Positions 1 through 6,770 of a stretch of DNA of 9,817 nucleotides are shown piece by piece (position 1 is the stretch's first letter; each line of letters opens with the position of its first letter). A program made the translations under genes and the position numbers. The notes beneath the pieces were generated by a model. The model was not told the DNA's origin, ran no database searches, and saw only the letters and a program-made list of their open reading frames with translations. The stretch comes from Actinomycetota bacterium (GTDB taxonomy: Bacteria; Actinomycetota; Actinomycetes; S36-B12), in the NCBI GenBank assembly GCA_003456155.1, contig DMPC01000011.1, forward strand, positions 5,659 to 15,475, read 5' to 3'.

Positions 1-1
1 C

Positions 2-808
2 AACGGCTGCATCTGCTGCACCGTTCGTGGCGATCTCATCCGTATTCTTGGAGCCCTCGTCAAGCGCCGTGATCGCTTCGATCGCATTCTGATCGAGACG
101 ACAGGCCTTGCCGATCCCGCACCGGTGGCGCAGACCTTCTTCGTCGATGACGAACTGAGGCAGACGTGCCGCCTGGACGCCATCATCACGCTGGTGGATG
201 CGCATCACGCGCTCGCGCATCTAGACGAAGTCAAGCCGGAGGGCGTGGAGAACGAGTCTGTTGAGCAGGTCGCCTTCGCGGATCGCATCGTCCTCAACAA
301 GGTGGACCTGGCTGATGAGTCTCAGCTCGCCGAGGTTGAGAGCCGCATTCGGTCCATCAATGCGCCTGTCAGCATCATCCGCGCATCCTTCGCCGATGTT
401 CGCCTCGACGAGATCCTCGATGTCGGGGCGTTCGACCTGGGGAGGATCCTCCTCGACGACCCGAGCTTTCTTGAGGACACCGACCATCAGCACGATCTCA
501 CGGTCACCAGCGTCGGGATTGAGAGCAGCGGATCCGTCGACGAGGACCTCTTCAACGACTGGCTGCGTGAGCTTCTGATGACCAAGGGTGTGGACATCTT
601 CCGCTCCAAGGGAATCCTGTCGGTTGAGGGAGCACCAAACCGATTCATCTTTCAGGGTGTTCACATGCTCATCGATGCAGCCGAGGGGGCTCCCTGGGGT
701 GAGCAGGAGCGCGAGAACAAGCTGGTGTTCATTGGGCGCAATCTGGATCGAGAAGAGCTGGAGTCAGGGTTTCGCTCATGCCTCGTCGCAGCTGAGGTGT
801 CGGGATGA
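2..808 (+). CDS. COG0523 (CobW/Zng1-type) GTPase, 5' end outside window
   Basis: Metal-handling P-loop GTPase of the COG0523 family, probably the zinc-responsive branch (YciC/Zng1-like) that delivers or allocates zinc in the cytosol. The open frame runs to the left edge, so the start codon and the Walker A loop lie outside; roughly 60 N-terminal residues are missing. Counting from the first codon at base 2, the family's CxCC metal motif is at residues 3-6 (NGCICCTVRGDL), the ETTGLADP segment (Walker B/G3 region) at 32-39 and the guanine-specifying NKVD at 99-102. A CobW C-terminal domain covers about 164-268, with RSKGIL, FQGVH and LVFIGR stretches typical of it. The GTG at 125 is internal, because the CxCC and ETTG motifs lie upstream of it. 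The stop overlaps the next start (ATGA at 805-808), so it is coupled to the WD40 gene. Family assignment is firm; zinc specificity is inferred from the neighbourhood. Confidence 0.93.
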   Translation, partial: NGCICCTVRGDLIRILGALVKRRDRFDRILIETTGLADPAPVAQTFFVDDELRQTCRLDAIITLVDAHHALAHLDEVKPEGVENESVEQVAFADRIVLNKVDLADESQLAEVESRIRSINAPVSIIRASFADVRLDEILDVGAFDLGRILLDDPSFLEDTDHQHDLTVTSVGIESSGSVDEDLFNDWLRELLMTKGVDIFRSKGILSVEGAPNRFIFQGVHMLIDAAEGAPWGEQERENKLVFIGRNLDREELESGFRSCLVAAEVSG

Positions 809-1845
809 CGACGGATCTCACCGGCACCGGGCGGGCGCGCTGGCACGCGAGCGTTCCCGATGAACCTGTTGCCATCGCGATGGGGAATGCTACGGCAGTC
901 GTCGTGGGCGCAGAGGGAACCGTCCTCGCGCTGGACTGGCGGTCGGGCGACGAGATTGGCCGCATAAGGATCGAGGAAGGGCTTCTTCACGCAGACGTGA
1001 GTCCATCGGGAGAGCAGGTAGCCGTCACGGGACCTTTCGGGGCGTGGCTGTGGCGCATTGGACGTGAGGAGCCCCGACATCTCGTGAAGGGTGCCTGGTG
1101 CGCCGTCGCCCGATGGGTGACCGAGGAGAGACTGGCAATCGCCTCGGGTCGTCATGTTGACGTGTTCGATGAGAGTGGGCAGCTCCTGTGGCACTCCGAC
1201 CAGTTCCCGAGCACTGTCACCGATCTGACCTGGCTGGGTGGGCGACATCGGATCGCGGTTGCGGCGTACGGCGGCGTGCACATCGTCGAGCCGCGAAAGG
1301 GCGGCAATGTCGTGTTCAAGCCCTTCACTGGCTCACTTCTGGCGATCTGCTCCAGCCCTAACGGGCGTTGGATCGTCTCAGGGAATCAGGACGCAACCTT
1401 GCAGGTCTTCCGGTCCGACAAGGAAACCCGACTGGAGATGGAGGGTTACCCCTTCAAGATCAGGCGGGTCGCCTTCGACGGTTCGGGACGCTATCTCGCC
1501 AACGATGGGGCACCGGAGGTGAGCGTGTGGGACTTCGGAGGCCCGGGGCCCGAGGGTCGCGCTCCAGTGCTCCTCGTCTCGGACGCCGGGGACGAGGCGG
1601 ATGCGATTGGCTGCTTCGCCTGGAACCCGAGTGAGGCGCTGCTCGCGGTCGGCTGGGAATCGGGACTGTGCCATACCTATGTGGTGCAGGATGGAGTCCC
1701 CGCAAAGCAGAAGCGCCCAAATTCGCTCGTCTCGGAGTCGGACGCGTCCGTGGCCTGCTTGGCTTGGGCTCCCGATGCCACGGGGCTGTGCATCGCCGAT
1801 GCGAGTGGTGCCGTGACCATGCTTGAGGTGGAGCCGGCGTCGTGA
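805..1845 (+). CDS. WD40-repeat-like beta-propeller protein
   Basis: A 346-residue protein with no signal peptide or membrane segment, built of repeated beta-blade-like units. Recurrent patterns of the type 'V..S..G..LA..G.....VW/L' are visible, for example HADVSPSGEQVAVTGPFGAWLW (about 67-88), ICSSPNGRWIVSGNQDATLQVF (about 182-203), VAFDGSGRYLANDGAPEVSVW (about 222-242), FAWNPSEALLAVGWESG (about 271-287) and LAWAPDATGLCIADASGAV (about 320-338). This is consistent with a seven-bladed WD40 propeller acting as a cytosolic scaffold; no catalytic residues are apparent. The ATG overlaps the GTPase stop by four bases, and its own stop overlaps the GTG of the ferredoxin-like gene. The three are therefore translationally coupled and probably made in matched amounts. 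The function is unknown. The likely partner is the adjacent GTPase or the iron-sulfur-type protein, by inference. Confidence 0.85.
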   Translation: MTTDLTGTGRARWHASVPDEPVAIAMGNATAVVVGAEGTVLALDWRSGDEIGRIRIEEGLLHADVSPSGEQVAVTGPFGAWLWRIGREEPRHLVKGAWCAVARWVTEERLAIASGRHVDVFDESGQLLWHSDQFPSTVTDLTWLGGRHRIAVAAYGGVHIVEPRKGGNVVFKPFTGSLLAICSSPNGRWIVSGNQDATLQVFRSDKETRLEMEGYPFKIRRVAFDGSGRYLANDGAPEVSVWDFGGPGPEGRAPVLLVSDAGDEADAIGCFAWNPSEALLAVGWESGLCHTYVVQDGVPAKQKRPNSLVSESDASVACLAWAPDATGLCIADASGAVTMLEVEPAS

Positions 1846-2210
1846 CGGACTGCTCGTTGACAGTCTGCCGCGGTTGCTGTTGCGGAAAGCAGGATCCCCC
1901 AGGGGCGAAGGAGATCCTGCTGGCGCTCCGGGAGCAGCTCCCGGGGGTAGTCATCCGCACAAGTGACTGCTTGGGGCCATGCTCCCACAAGGACGTCATG
2001 GTCGTGACGCCGTCACGTCCCGCGCGGCAGAAGGGGGCTCGTCCGGTCTGGCTGGGGTGGACATCGGATCCGCGAACGCTCGATGACGTCATCTCGTGGG
2101 TACTGGGTGGAGGCCCGGGCGCGGCCACCATGCCCACGGCGCTGTCCTTGAACGTGTTCCGTCCGCAAAAGCGGGAGCGGCCGCAGAAGCGCGGCAAGCG
2201 GTCGGCTTGA
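1842..2210 (+). CDS. Small cysteine-rich (2Fe-2S) ferredoxin-like protein
   Basis: A 122-residue protein starting at a GTG that overlaps the previous stop (GTGA). Cysteines cluster at C4, C9, C12, C13 and C14 (VCRGCCCGK), and a second pair sits at C43 and C47 (DCLGPCSH). The C-x8-9-C ... C-x3-C arrangement matches thioredoxin-fold [2Fe-2S] ferredoxins (the type seen in NuoE and related small proteins), where four cysteines hold the cluster. Seven cysteines is more than one cluster needs, so a labile metal site or redox pair is possible. The C-terminus is a basic tail with a repeated RPQKR (about 107-122). It is the last gene of the GTPase/WD40 cassette and converges on zur. Electron transfer, cluster carriage or zinc binding cannot be told apart from the sequence. 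Confidence 0.8.
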   Translation: MTDCSLTVCRGCCCGKQDPPGAKEILLALREQLPGVVIRTSDCLGPCSHKDVMVVTPSRPARQKGARPVWLGWTSDPRTLDDVISWVLGGGPGAATMPTALSLNVFRPQKRERPQKRGKRSA

Positions 2211-2216
2211 TTCTCG

Positions 2217-2256
2217 GCGGCCACCGTCCCCGCGATTCCCTGTGCTACGTGGCCGC
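2217..2256. terminator. Possible terminator hairpin between ferredoxin-like gene and zur
   Basis: Perfect 8-bp inverted repeat GCGGCCAC (2217-2224) and GTGGCCGC (2249-2256) around a 24-nt loop, spanning the convergent stop codons of the plus-strand cassette (2208-2210) and zur (2245-2247). There is no T tract and the loop is long, so a terminator role is only plausible from its position. Confidence 0.25.
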
Positions 2257-2664
2257 AGCGGTGGGCATGCTGCACTGCGGGCAGATGCCGAATACCTCGA
2301 ATGAGTGGGTCACCTCCGTGAACCCGTGCTGCGTGGCCAGGTGTGCGCACCAGCTCTCGACCGCGGCCGCCATCACGGGCTTCGAGGCGCCGCATTGGCG
2401 ACAGATGAGGTGGTGGTGATGCCCGGCACCCTGGCCGCAGCGGGCGTACAGGGTGCGTCCGTCCGACGCAACGATGGCGTCGAGCTCCCCTGTTTCGGTC
2501 AGGCCCTGAAGGCAGCGGTAGACGGTCGTGAGCCCCACGCGCTCGCCGTACCCTTGGAGGCGGGCATGCAGGTTCTGGGCCGAGCAAAACTGATCCGCCT
2601 CGACAAGCGCGGCGATGATGGCCGTCTTCTGCCGAGTGGACCGCGATCGGGTGGTCTTTGTCAC
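2245..2664 (-). CDS. zur: Zinc uptake regulator Zur (Fur family)
   Basis: A 139-residue Fur-family repressor that, with zinc bound, should shut off zinc uptake and sparing genes. An N-terminal winged helix (about 1-75) includes the recognition segment VGLTTVYRCLQGL. The dimerisation/metal domain follows. Ligand positions match those I recall for M. tuberculosis FurB almost one for one: D62, C76, H83, H85 (regulatory site); C88, C91, C128, C131 (structural Cys4 site); H82, H84, E103, H120 (third site). The HHHHLICRQC block and the CPQC motif are diagnostic. The start is a GTG (2664-2662) with a good Shine-Dalgarno GGAGGG six bases upstream. Its promoter overlaps the operator shared with znuA, so autoregulation is likely. 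Zur rather than Fe- or Mn-sensing is supported by the ligand set and by the neighbouring znuABC and zinc-free ribosomal protein genes. Confidence 0.95.
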   Translation of the reverse strand: MTKTTRSRSTRQKTAIIAALVEADQFCSAQNLHARLQGYGERVGLTTVYRCLQGLTETGELDAIVASDGRTLYARCGQGAGHHHHLICRQCGASKPVMAAAVESWCAHLATQHGFTEVTHSFEVFGICPQCSMPTAAAT

Positions 2665-2690
2665 GCGCTTCCCTCCGGAGCCCCATGTGA

Positions 2691-2704
2691 TAAGTTAATG
2701 ATTA
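2691..2704 (+). promoter_or_regulatory. znuA -10 element, possible leaderless start
   Basis: TAAGTT (2691-2696) fits the actinobacterial TANNNT -10 pattern and places the transcription start at about 2703-2704, on the ATG at 2704. No Shine-Dalgarno precedes that ATG, so the mRNA may be leaderless. A weak -35-like TTCCCT lies at 2669-2674. Confidence 0.45.
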
Positions 2705-2720
2705 TGGGAATCATCGTCAA
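2692..2720 (-). promoter_or_regulatory. zur promoter
   Basis: Read on the minus strand: TTGACG (2720-2715), a 17-bp spacer, then TAACTT (2697-2692), a good housekeeping-sigma promoter. Expected transcription start is near 2685, leaving a short leader containing the GGAGGG ribosome site. The spacer is filled by the Zur-type palindrome, so bound Zur would cover the promoter. Inferred from sequence only. Confidence 0.65.
2699..2713. promoter_or_regulatory. Zur box between zur and znuA
   Basis: TGATTATGGGAATCA is an inverted repeat (TGATT-N5-AATCA). It fits a Fur-family 7-1-7 layout with 5 of 7 arm pairs matched and resembles the TGA-N9-TCA frame of actinobacterial Zur sites. It sits in the spacer of the zur promoter and over the predicted transcription and translation start of znuA, so one site could repress both directions. 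Confidence 0.65.
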
Positions 2721-3708
2721 TAAGGTTCAGCCGTCGATCCGCTCCACACGTCGTCCCTCCATCGTCAAGGTGGCGGCGGTCGGGCTCGTCTCGGGCACGC
2801 TGTTGCTCGCCGCATGCTCCTCCGGTGATGAAGAGTCGACAGTGCAGGGGAGCGCTCGCACTGATGCCGCATCCCTGAGTGTGAGCGCCAACTTCTACCC
2901 GATCCAGTGGCTGGTTCGGGAGATCGGGGGGCCCGCGGTCTCAGTCACAGGCCTGACCCCCGTTGGCGAGGAGCCGCATGACCTGGTCCTGAACGCCAAG
3001 TCACGTCAGGCCATGCAGGACTCCGACGTCGTCTTCTACCTGGGGTCGGACTTCCAGCCGGACGTGGAGAAGGCCGTTGCCCAGTTGGCTGCGGACACCA
3101 CCACTGTTGATCTCCTGTCTTCACCTGGAGTCACGCTGCTGGCTGCCCCGGCCGACCTGGGAAAGGAGTCCCTGAAGGGAAACAAGGATCCACATGTGTG
3201 GCTGGATCCCACCCAGATGATCGCCATGGCCGATCAGATCGCCGACGTCCTGACGGAAGCTGATCCCCAGCAGGCCGAGGTGTTCGCTGCCAACCGGAAC
3301 GCCCTCGTGGCGAGGCTCACCGCCTTGGATGAGGAGCTCACTGCCGACCTCACCGACTGTCGGGTAACCACCATCGTCACCTCCCACGCGGCCTTCAACT
3401 ACCTGGCGCAGCGTTATGGTCTTGAGCAGCTCGCTATCGCAGGAGTGAGTCCCGATGATCAACCTGATCCGGCGACACTCCAGTCGATCGCCGAGGGTGC
3501 TCAAGCCGCAGGCGTCACCACGGTGTTCTTCGAGGAGCAGCTGCCCCGCGACCTATCGGAGACGGTCGCGTCAGAGATCGGTGCCTCAGTCGACCTGCTT
3601 TCGGCGCTGGAGTTCGATCCCGAGGAGACGACCGCGCCGGGTGAGGACTACGTCAGCGTCATGCAGGACAATGGTAAGCGACTCGCCACCGGGCTGCAGT
3701 GTCAGTAA
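2704..3708 (+). CDS. znuA: Zinc ABC transporter substrate-binding lipoprotein
   Basis: Cluster A-1 (ZnuA/AdcA-type) metal receptor of 334 residues, anchored outside the membrane as a lipoprotein and handing zinc to ZnuB. The signal peptide has an arginine-bearing n-region (R13, R16, R17), a hydrophobic core and a lipobox LAAC with C38 as the lipidated residue. Metal ligands are H92 (EEPHDL), H164 (DPHVWLDP) and H228 (TSHAAFNYL); the fourth, acidic ligand probably lies in the ALEFDPEE segment near the C-terminus. The charged histidine loop of E. coli ZnuA is absent. Two cysteines (in LTDCRV and at the extreme C-terminus) could form a disulfide. The ATG at 2704 is preferred (2698 is also in frame) because the signal peptide begins there and upstream codons overlap zur. 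It is the first gene of znuACB and lies under the Zur box. Zinc over manganese is inferred from the zur linkage. Confidence 0.93.
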   Translation: MGIIVNKVQPSIRSTRRPSIVKVAAVGLVSGTLLLAACSSGDEESTVQGSARTDAASLSVSANFYPIQWLVREIGGPAVSVTGLTPVGEEPHDLVLNAKSRQAMQDSDVVFYLGSDFQPDVEKAVAQLAADTTTVDLLSSPGVTLLAAPADLGKESLKGNKDPHVWLDPTQMIAMADQIADVLTEADPQQAEVFAANRNALVARLTALDEELTADLTDCRVTTIVTSHAAFNYLAQRYGLEQLAIAGVSPDDQPDPATLQSIAEGAQAAGVTTVFFEEQLPRDLSETVASEIGASVDLLSALEFDPEETTAPGEDYVSVMQDNGKRLATGLQCQ

Positions 3709-3717
3709 GGCATCCGC

Positions 3718-4482
3718 GTGGATGACGAAGCTGGATCGAGTGGGCATCCCGCCATGGAGGTCACCGGTCTCGGTGTCTCCTACGGCGGTCACGTAGCGGT
3801 TCACGATGTCTCGTTCGAGATGGCCTCGGGCGAAGCCGTTGCACTGGTCGGGCGAAACGGCGCAGGAAAGTCCTCGCTGCTCAAGGCGCTCGCCGGTCTC
3901 GAGCACTCCGCTGGCAATGTCATTGTCCATGGCATCCACTGTCATCACGGGCATGGCGTGGCACCCATCGCATACGTCCCTCAGCGCTCATCGGCGCGAT
4001 GGGAGCTGTCCCTCACCGTTGCGGAGGTGGTGGTGGCCGGGTGCCGTGCTCGTGGCAGTCGATGGCGCCGCCCGAGCGCGGAAGACAGGGACCGTGCTCG
4101 GGAGGCACTGCAGAGATTCGGCATCGAGAATCTGCGAGATCGGCCTGTGGGGGCTCTCTCGGGTGGTCAGGCCCAGAGAGTGCTTCTGGCGCGCGCCTTT
4201 GCCCAGGAGCCGCGCATCCTCCTCCTTGACGAGCCCTTTGCCGGTCTCGACAGCGTGAGTGCCACCACGCTCTCCGACTCCATCACTGATCTCAGCATGA
4301 GGGGGATGTCCGTGCTCTGCGCTATGCACGAACTGGCCATTGCTCGGGAGGTGTTTCCCCGCACGATCGCACTGGATCAGGTCATCATCGCTAATGGCCC
4401 GACGCCGCTCGTTCTGAACGCTGAGGGAGTCGAGCAGATCTTTGTCGGATCCGTGATGTCCAAGGGGAGATCGACGCCATGA
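3718..4482 (+). CDS. znuC: Zinc ABC transporter ATP-binding protein
   Basis: Cytoplasmic ATPase of 254 residues powering ZnuB. Motifs in order: Walker A GRNGAGKSS (45-53), Q-loop in YVPQ (Q89), signature LSGGQ (147-151), Walker B ILLLDEP (167-173), D-loop AGLD and switch histidine H204 (MHE). All catalytic residues are present. Unusually, the strand before the Q-loop carries a histidine/cysteine cluster, HGIHCHHGHG (71-80), that could bind zinc. The GTG at 3718 follows znuA by nine bases with an AAGG seven bases upstream; an ATG at 3754 would also leave an intact ABC domain, so the first dozen residues are uncertain. The stop overlaps the znuB start (ATGA). Confidence 0.93.
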   Translation: MDDEAGSSGHPAMEVTGLGVSYGGHVAVHDVSFEMASGEAVALVGRNGAGKSSLLKALAGLEHSAGNVIVHGIHCHHGHGVAPIAYVPQRSSARWELSLTVAEVVVAGCRARGSRWRRPSAEDRDRAREALQRFGIENLRDRPVGALSGGQAQRVLLARAFAQEPRILLLDEPFAGLDSVSATTLSDSITDLSMRGMSVLCAMHELAIAREVFPRTIALDQVIIANGPTPLVLNAEGVEQIFVGSVMSKGRSTP

Positions 4483-5351
4483 CACCTGTCGAGCTGATCA
4501 TCGACCCCTTCCAGACCTCCTTCATGCAGCGCGCGCTCATCAGCTGTCTCGCGGTCGGCATCGCGGCCCCTGCTATCGGTGTCTGGGCGGTATCGCGGCG
4601 CCTGGTGTACCTGACCGACGCCATGAGCCATGCGATTCTCGCGGGTGTAGCGGCGGCGGCGCTCGTCGGTGTCTCTCTTGTCGTTGGTGGGATCGCGGCG
4701 GGTCTGTTCATGGCCCTGATCGTGGCTCTGCTGGTGATCCGGGTGAAGGTACCTGAGGACAGCGCCATCGGCGTGGTGGGTCAGGGACTCTTCGCAGTGG
4801 GCGTGATCGGGGTGGGGCTCTTGGGCGACCCCCGTGCCCTCTCGCATGTTCTGTTCGGCAACCCTCTGACGGTAACGGCTGGTGAAGTCGCGGTGCAGGT
4901 CGTCATGGCCGTCGTCATCGTGATCACCGGTTGGTTCCTCGGTCCCGTACTCGGAATCTCGACCTTCGACTCGACCCACGCGCGAACGGTGGGTGTGCGG
5001 GTCGGCTTGCTGGATACCGGCCTCATCGTCGTGCTCTCGATGGTCGTGGTCGTTGGCCTGACCAGTGTGGGAGTGCTCATGGCCATCACGCTCATCACGG
5101 CGCCCGCTGTGGCCGCGCGGCTCGTTGTTCCTAGGCTCAGCCACTCCATGCCTCTCGCGTGCGCGCTGGGATCAGTGGCTGCTGTCGGCGGACTGCTCGT
5201 GAGTTATCACTTCTCTCTGCCCACCGGTCCCACCATCGCCGTCCTCGCGGTCTCGGAGGTTGCGCTCGCTGCACTCGCAACGCGTCCTTGGGTACATCGA
5301 GGTGAGAGCTCGGCGGCCAGGCCTGCCGGGTCGGCTATGTCGGCTGTCTGA
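4479..5351 (+). CDS. znuB: Zinc ABC transporter permease
   Basis: ABC-3 family integral membrane protein of 290 residues with about eight hydrophobic helices, forming the homodimeric zinc channel. Family landmarks are LTDAMSHAILAG (45-56), which is followed by hydrophobic segments through about 120, VGVLMAITLITAPAVAARL (197-215) and SYHFSLPTGPTI (242-253). The start ATG overlaps the znuC stop by four bases and has a purine-rich AGGGGA upstream. It is the last gene of znuACB. The C-terminal 20 residues form a hydrophilic, alanine/serine-rich tail. Confidence 0.93.
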   Translation: MTPVELIIDPFQTSFMQRALISCLAVGIAAPAIGVWAVSRRLVYLTDAMSHAILAGVAAAALVGVSLVVGGIAAGLFMALIVALLVIRVKVPEDSAIGVVGQGLFAVGVIGVGLLGDPRALSHVLFGNPLTVTAGEVAVQVVMAVVIVITGWFLGPVLGISTFDSTHARTVGVRVGLLDTGLIVVLSMVVVVGLTSVGVLMAITLITAPAVAARLVVPRLSHSMPLACALGSVAAVGGLLVSYHFSLPTGPTIAVLAVSEVALAALATRPWVHRGESSAARPAGSAMSAV

Positions 5352-5376
5352 GCGCGCGCTAGTGGTTCCGGGGTGG

Positions 5377-6453
5377 CTAGCTGGCTCGGCTGATGCCGCC
5401 GAGCCACGGCTCGAGACCGTCCTCCGTCATGTGCTGCCCGCTGTTTCGCAGCAGCGCCTCACCGTCGCTCAAGAGCATGCTGGCGAAAGCGAGGGGGAAG
5501 TTCTCAGGCGCCTCTCCAACGCCCGTGACCACGATGCGCGTCAGGGGGGTCGCGCTACCCCACCGTGAGTGGTGCCCGATGCTGACATGGCCTCCGGCGC
5601 CGTCCCACAGGTTGGCGGTCGAGGCGCGACTGGGAACCCAGAAACACCCCCGGGAGCGATAGGGGCCTTCTCCTAGCACGTTCAGCTGCTCGAGAAAGCT
5701 ATCCGGGTCGCATGCGAGCGGTGAGACGAGATCCAGCCGCCAGGCGTGGTCTGCGCGGAGGAGCGGAACAGGCTGGAACGATCGCGGCATGCGCCAGGCG
5801 TAGGCATCCTGCGCGTTGTGCCGCTGTTGCAGCAGCGCCTGCGTATCGATGGTTTCGATTCCGATTAGGGCCTGAGCCGTGGGCCGGTGCAGGGCCTGGA
5901 GCAGATCCCACACCTCGGGATCGGGTTGGTCGGGAGCAACGACGATGTCCGCATACTCGATCTGGCCGCAGACGGCCTGCCCCAATCCGCGGTCATCGTC
6001 GGGTCCGGAATGCAGGCCACGGTCGCGCAGCCAGGATGAGCCCAGGTAGTCATCAACGGTGGCTGTCGTGGCGACCGTCGCGATCACGGCGGTGAGCTTG
6101 ACGCGCCGCGCCACCTGGGGATCGCGGGTGATGGCATGGCTGAGGTGCTCGGCCTCCGCTCCCACGGGCAGCGAGGCGACGATCGTCTGCCAGCGTCTAT
6201 CCCGCGCGAGGCGCTCGATAGTGGGGAGGAGGTCCTCACGAAGAGCGCATCCGACGCAGGCATGCTCAAGATCGATGTGGGCGCTCTCGACGGTGCCGTG
6301 AGTGTCGCTGACCGTGCGGGTCAGAGTCTGCAGCACCGGATCGATGGAGTGACTCACCACGACGGCGCGGGGCAGATCCCACTGAAGGGAGAGCAGTGTG
6401 CTGTCCATCGCCACCCGGTCAATCCCGGTGACAACGACGAGCGGAATCCTCAC
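5377..6453 (-). CDS. COG0523-like protein with lost GTPase motifs
   Basis: A 358-residue CobW-like protein, probably a zinc-starvation factor. Fold landmarks remain: an N-terminal strand VVVTG (6-10), the metal-motif region HACVGCALRED (64-74), and a CobW C-terminal domain (about 238-330) with RSRGCFW and NLWDGAGG. However, the P-loop is replaced by GIDRVAMDST (10-19, no GK[ST]), the ETTG segment by ASLPVGAE (93-100) and NKxD by APDQ (173-176). The CxCC motif is reduced to CVGC (66-69). GTP binding by the usual mechanism is therefore unlikely. From memory, M. tuberculosis Rv0106, next to rpmB1, has a similar degenerate P-loop, which would make this a clade feature rather than decay. The GTG start overlaps the rpmE2 stop (GTGA), so the two are coupled and under the same Zur-type promoter. 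Confidence 0.85.
   Translation of the reverse strand: MRIPLVVVTGIDRVAMDSTLLSLQWDLPRAVVVSHSIDPVLQTLTRTVSDTHGTVESAHIDLEHACVGCALREDLLPTIERLARDRRWQTIVASLPVGAEAEHLSHAITRDPQVARRVKLTAVIATVATTATVDDYLGSSWLRDRGLHSGPDDDRGLGQAVCGQIEYADIVVAPDQPDPEVWDLLQALHRPTAQALIGIETIDTQALLQQRHNAQDAYAWRMPRSFQPVPLLRADHAWRLDLVSPLACDPDSFLEQLNVLGEGPYRSRGCFWVPSRASTANLWDGAGGHVSIGHHSRWGSATPLTRIVVTGVGEAPENFPLAFASMLLSDGEALLRNSGQHMTEDGLEPWLGGISRAS
5382..5406. terminator. Hairpin at end of znuACB operon
   Basis: Perfect 9-bp stem TGGCTCGGC (5382-5390) and GCCGAGCCA (5398-5406) with a 7-nt loop, 31 bases after the znuB stop. It lies inside the last codons of the convergent COG0523-like gene, so it can only terminate transcription coming from znuB. 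There is no T tract, as is common in high-GC actinobacteria. Confidence 0.4.
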
Positions 6454-6704
6454 GCCGTGCTGCCGTATCGACGTTCAAAGGCCTGGATGCGGCCCTCGGT
6501 GTCGACGACTCTGCTGCGGCCTGTCCAGAAGGGATGGCTGTCGCTCGTGATGTCCACGTCGAAGACTGGAAGTTCGACGCCATCGATCTCGGCTGTCCGG
6601 GCTCCGGGACGGGTGACCAGAGTTGACCGAGTCACGAAGACCTTCCCGGTGGAGATGTCGCGAAAGGCGACAGGGCCGTACTCGGGGTGGATGTTCGCCT
6701 TCAT
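6450..6704 (-). CDS. rpmE2: 50S ribosomal protein L31 type B (zinc-independent)
   Basis: An 84-residue type B L31. It contains no cysteine, so it lacks the zinc-binding cysteines of the standard L31. Family landmarks are the MKANIHPEYGPV start, SDSHPFWTG and the RVVDTEGRI segment. In zinc starvation such paralogues replace the zinc-containing copy in the ribosome and release its zinc. The ATG has AGAAGGG seven bases upstream. A Zur-type operator lies in its promoter, as in other actinobacterial Zur regulons, and the stop overlaps the downstream COG0523-like gene. Confidence 0.95.
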   Translation of the reverse strand: MKANIHPEYGPVAFRDISTGKVFVTRSTLVTRPGARTAEIDGVELPVFDVDITSDSHPFWTGRSRVVDTEGRIQAFERRYGSTA

Positions 6705-6740
6705 GAGGTGCCCTTCTGGGACTGATCGTGTCCTTACGGA

Positions 6741-6770
6741 AGACTAGTTGATAACGATTCTCAATAGCAA
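6741..6770 (-). promoter_or_regulatory. rpmE2 promoter
   Basis: On the minus strand: TTGCTA (6770-6765), an 18-bp spacer and TAGTCT (6746-6741), predicting a start near 6734 and a leader of about 30 nt. As at zur, the spacer is occupied by the Zur-type palindrome. The hexamers are only moderate matches. Confidence 0.5.
6748..6764. promoter_or_regulatory. Zur box between rpmE2 and methyltransferase
   Basis: TTGATAACGATTCTCAA is centred on 6756, with 6 of 8 arm pairs matched. It closely resembles the TGATAAT-N-ATTnTCA core of Fur/Zur sites. It overlaps the spacer of the rpmE2 promoter and the -35 of the opposing methyltransferase promoter, so a single site could repress both operons. Confidence 0.75.

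Noticed and set aside
1460..2686. Long (408-codon) minus-strand open frame
   Set aside because: It overlaps the WD40 gene, the ferredoxin-like gene and zur in other frames. Its composition is Arg/Pro-rich with no family motif, typical of a high-GC shadow frame.
2305..2697. Upstream extension of the znuA frame
   Set aside because: It would overlap zur and bury the lipoprotein signal peptide about 130 residues inside the protein.
4377..5144. Minus-strand open frame rich in His and Asp opposite znuB
   Set aside because: It looks attractive as a metal-binding protein, but it is the antisense of a hydrophobic permease (Val/Ile/Met codons reverse to His/Asp/Asn). The permease has full family motifs and operon context.
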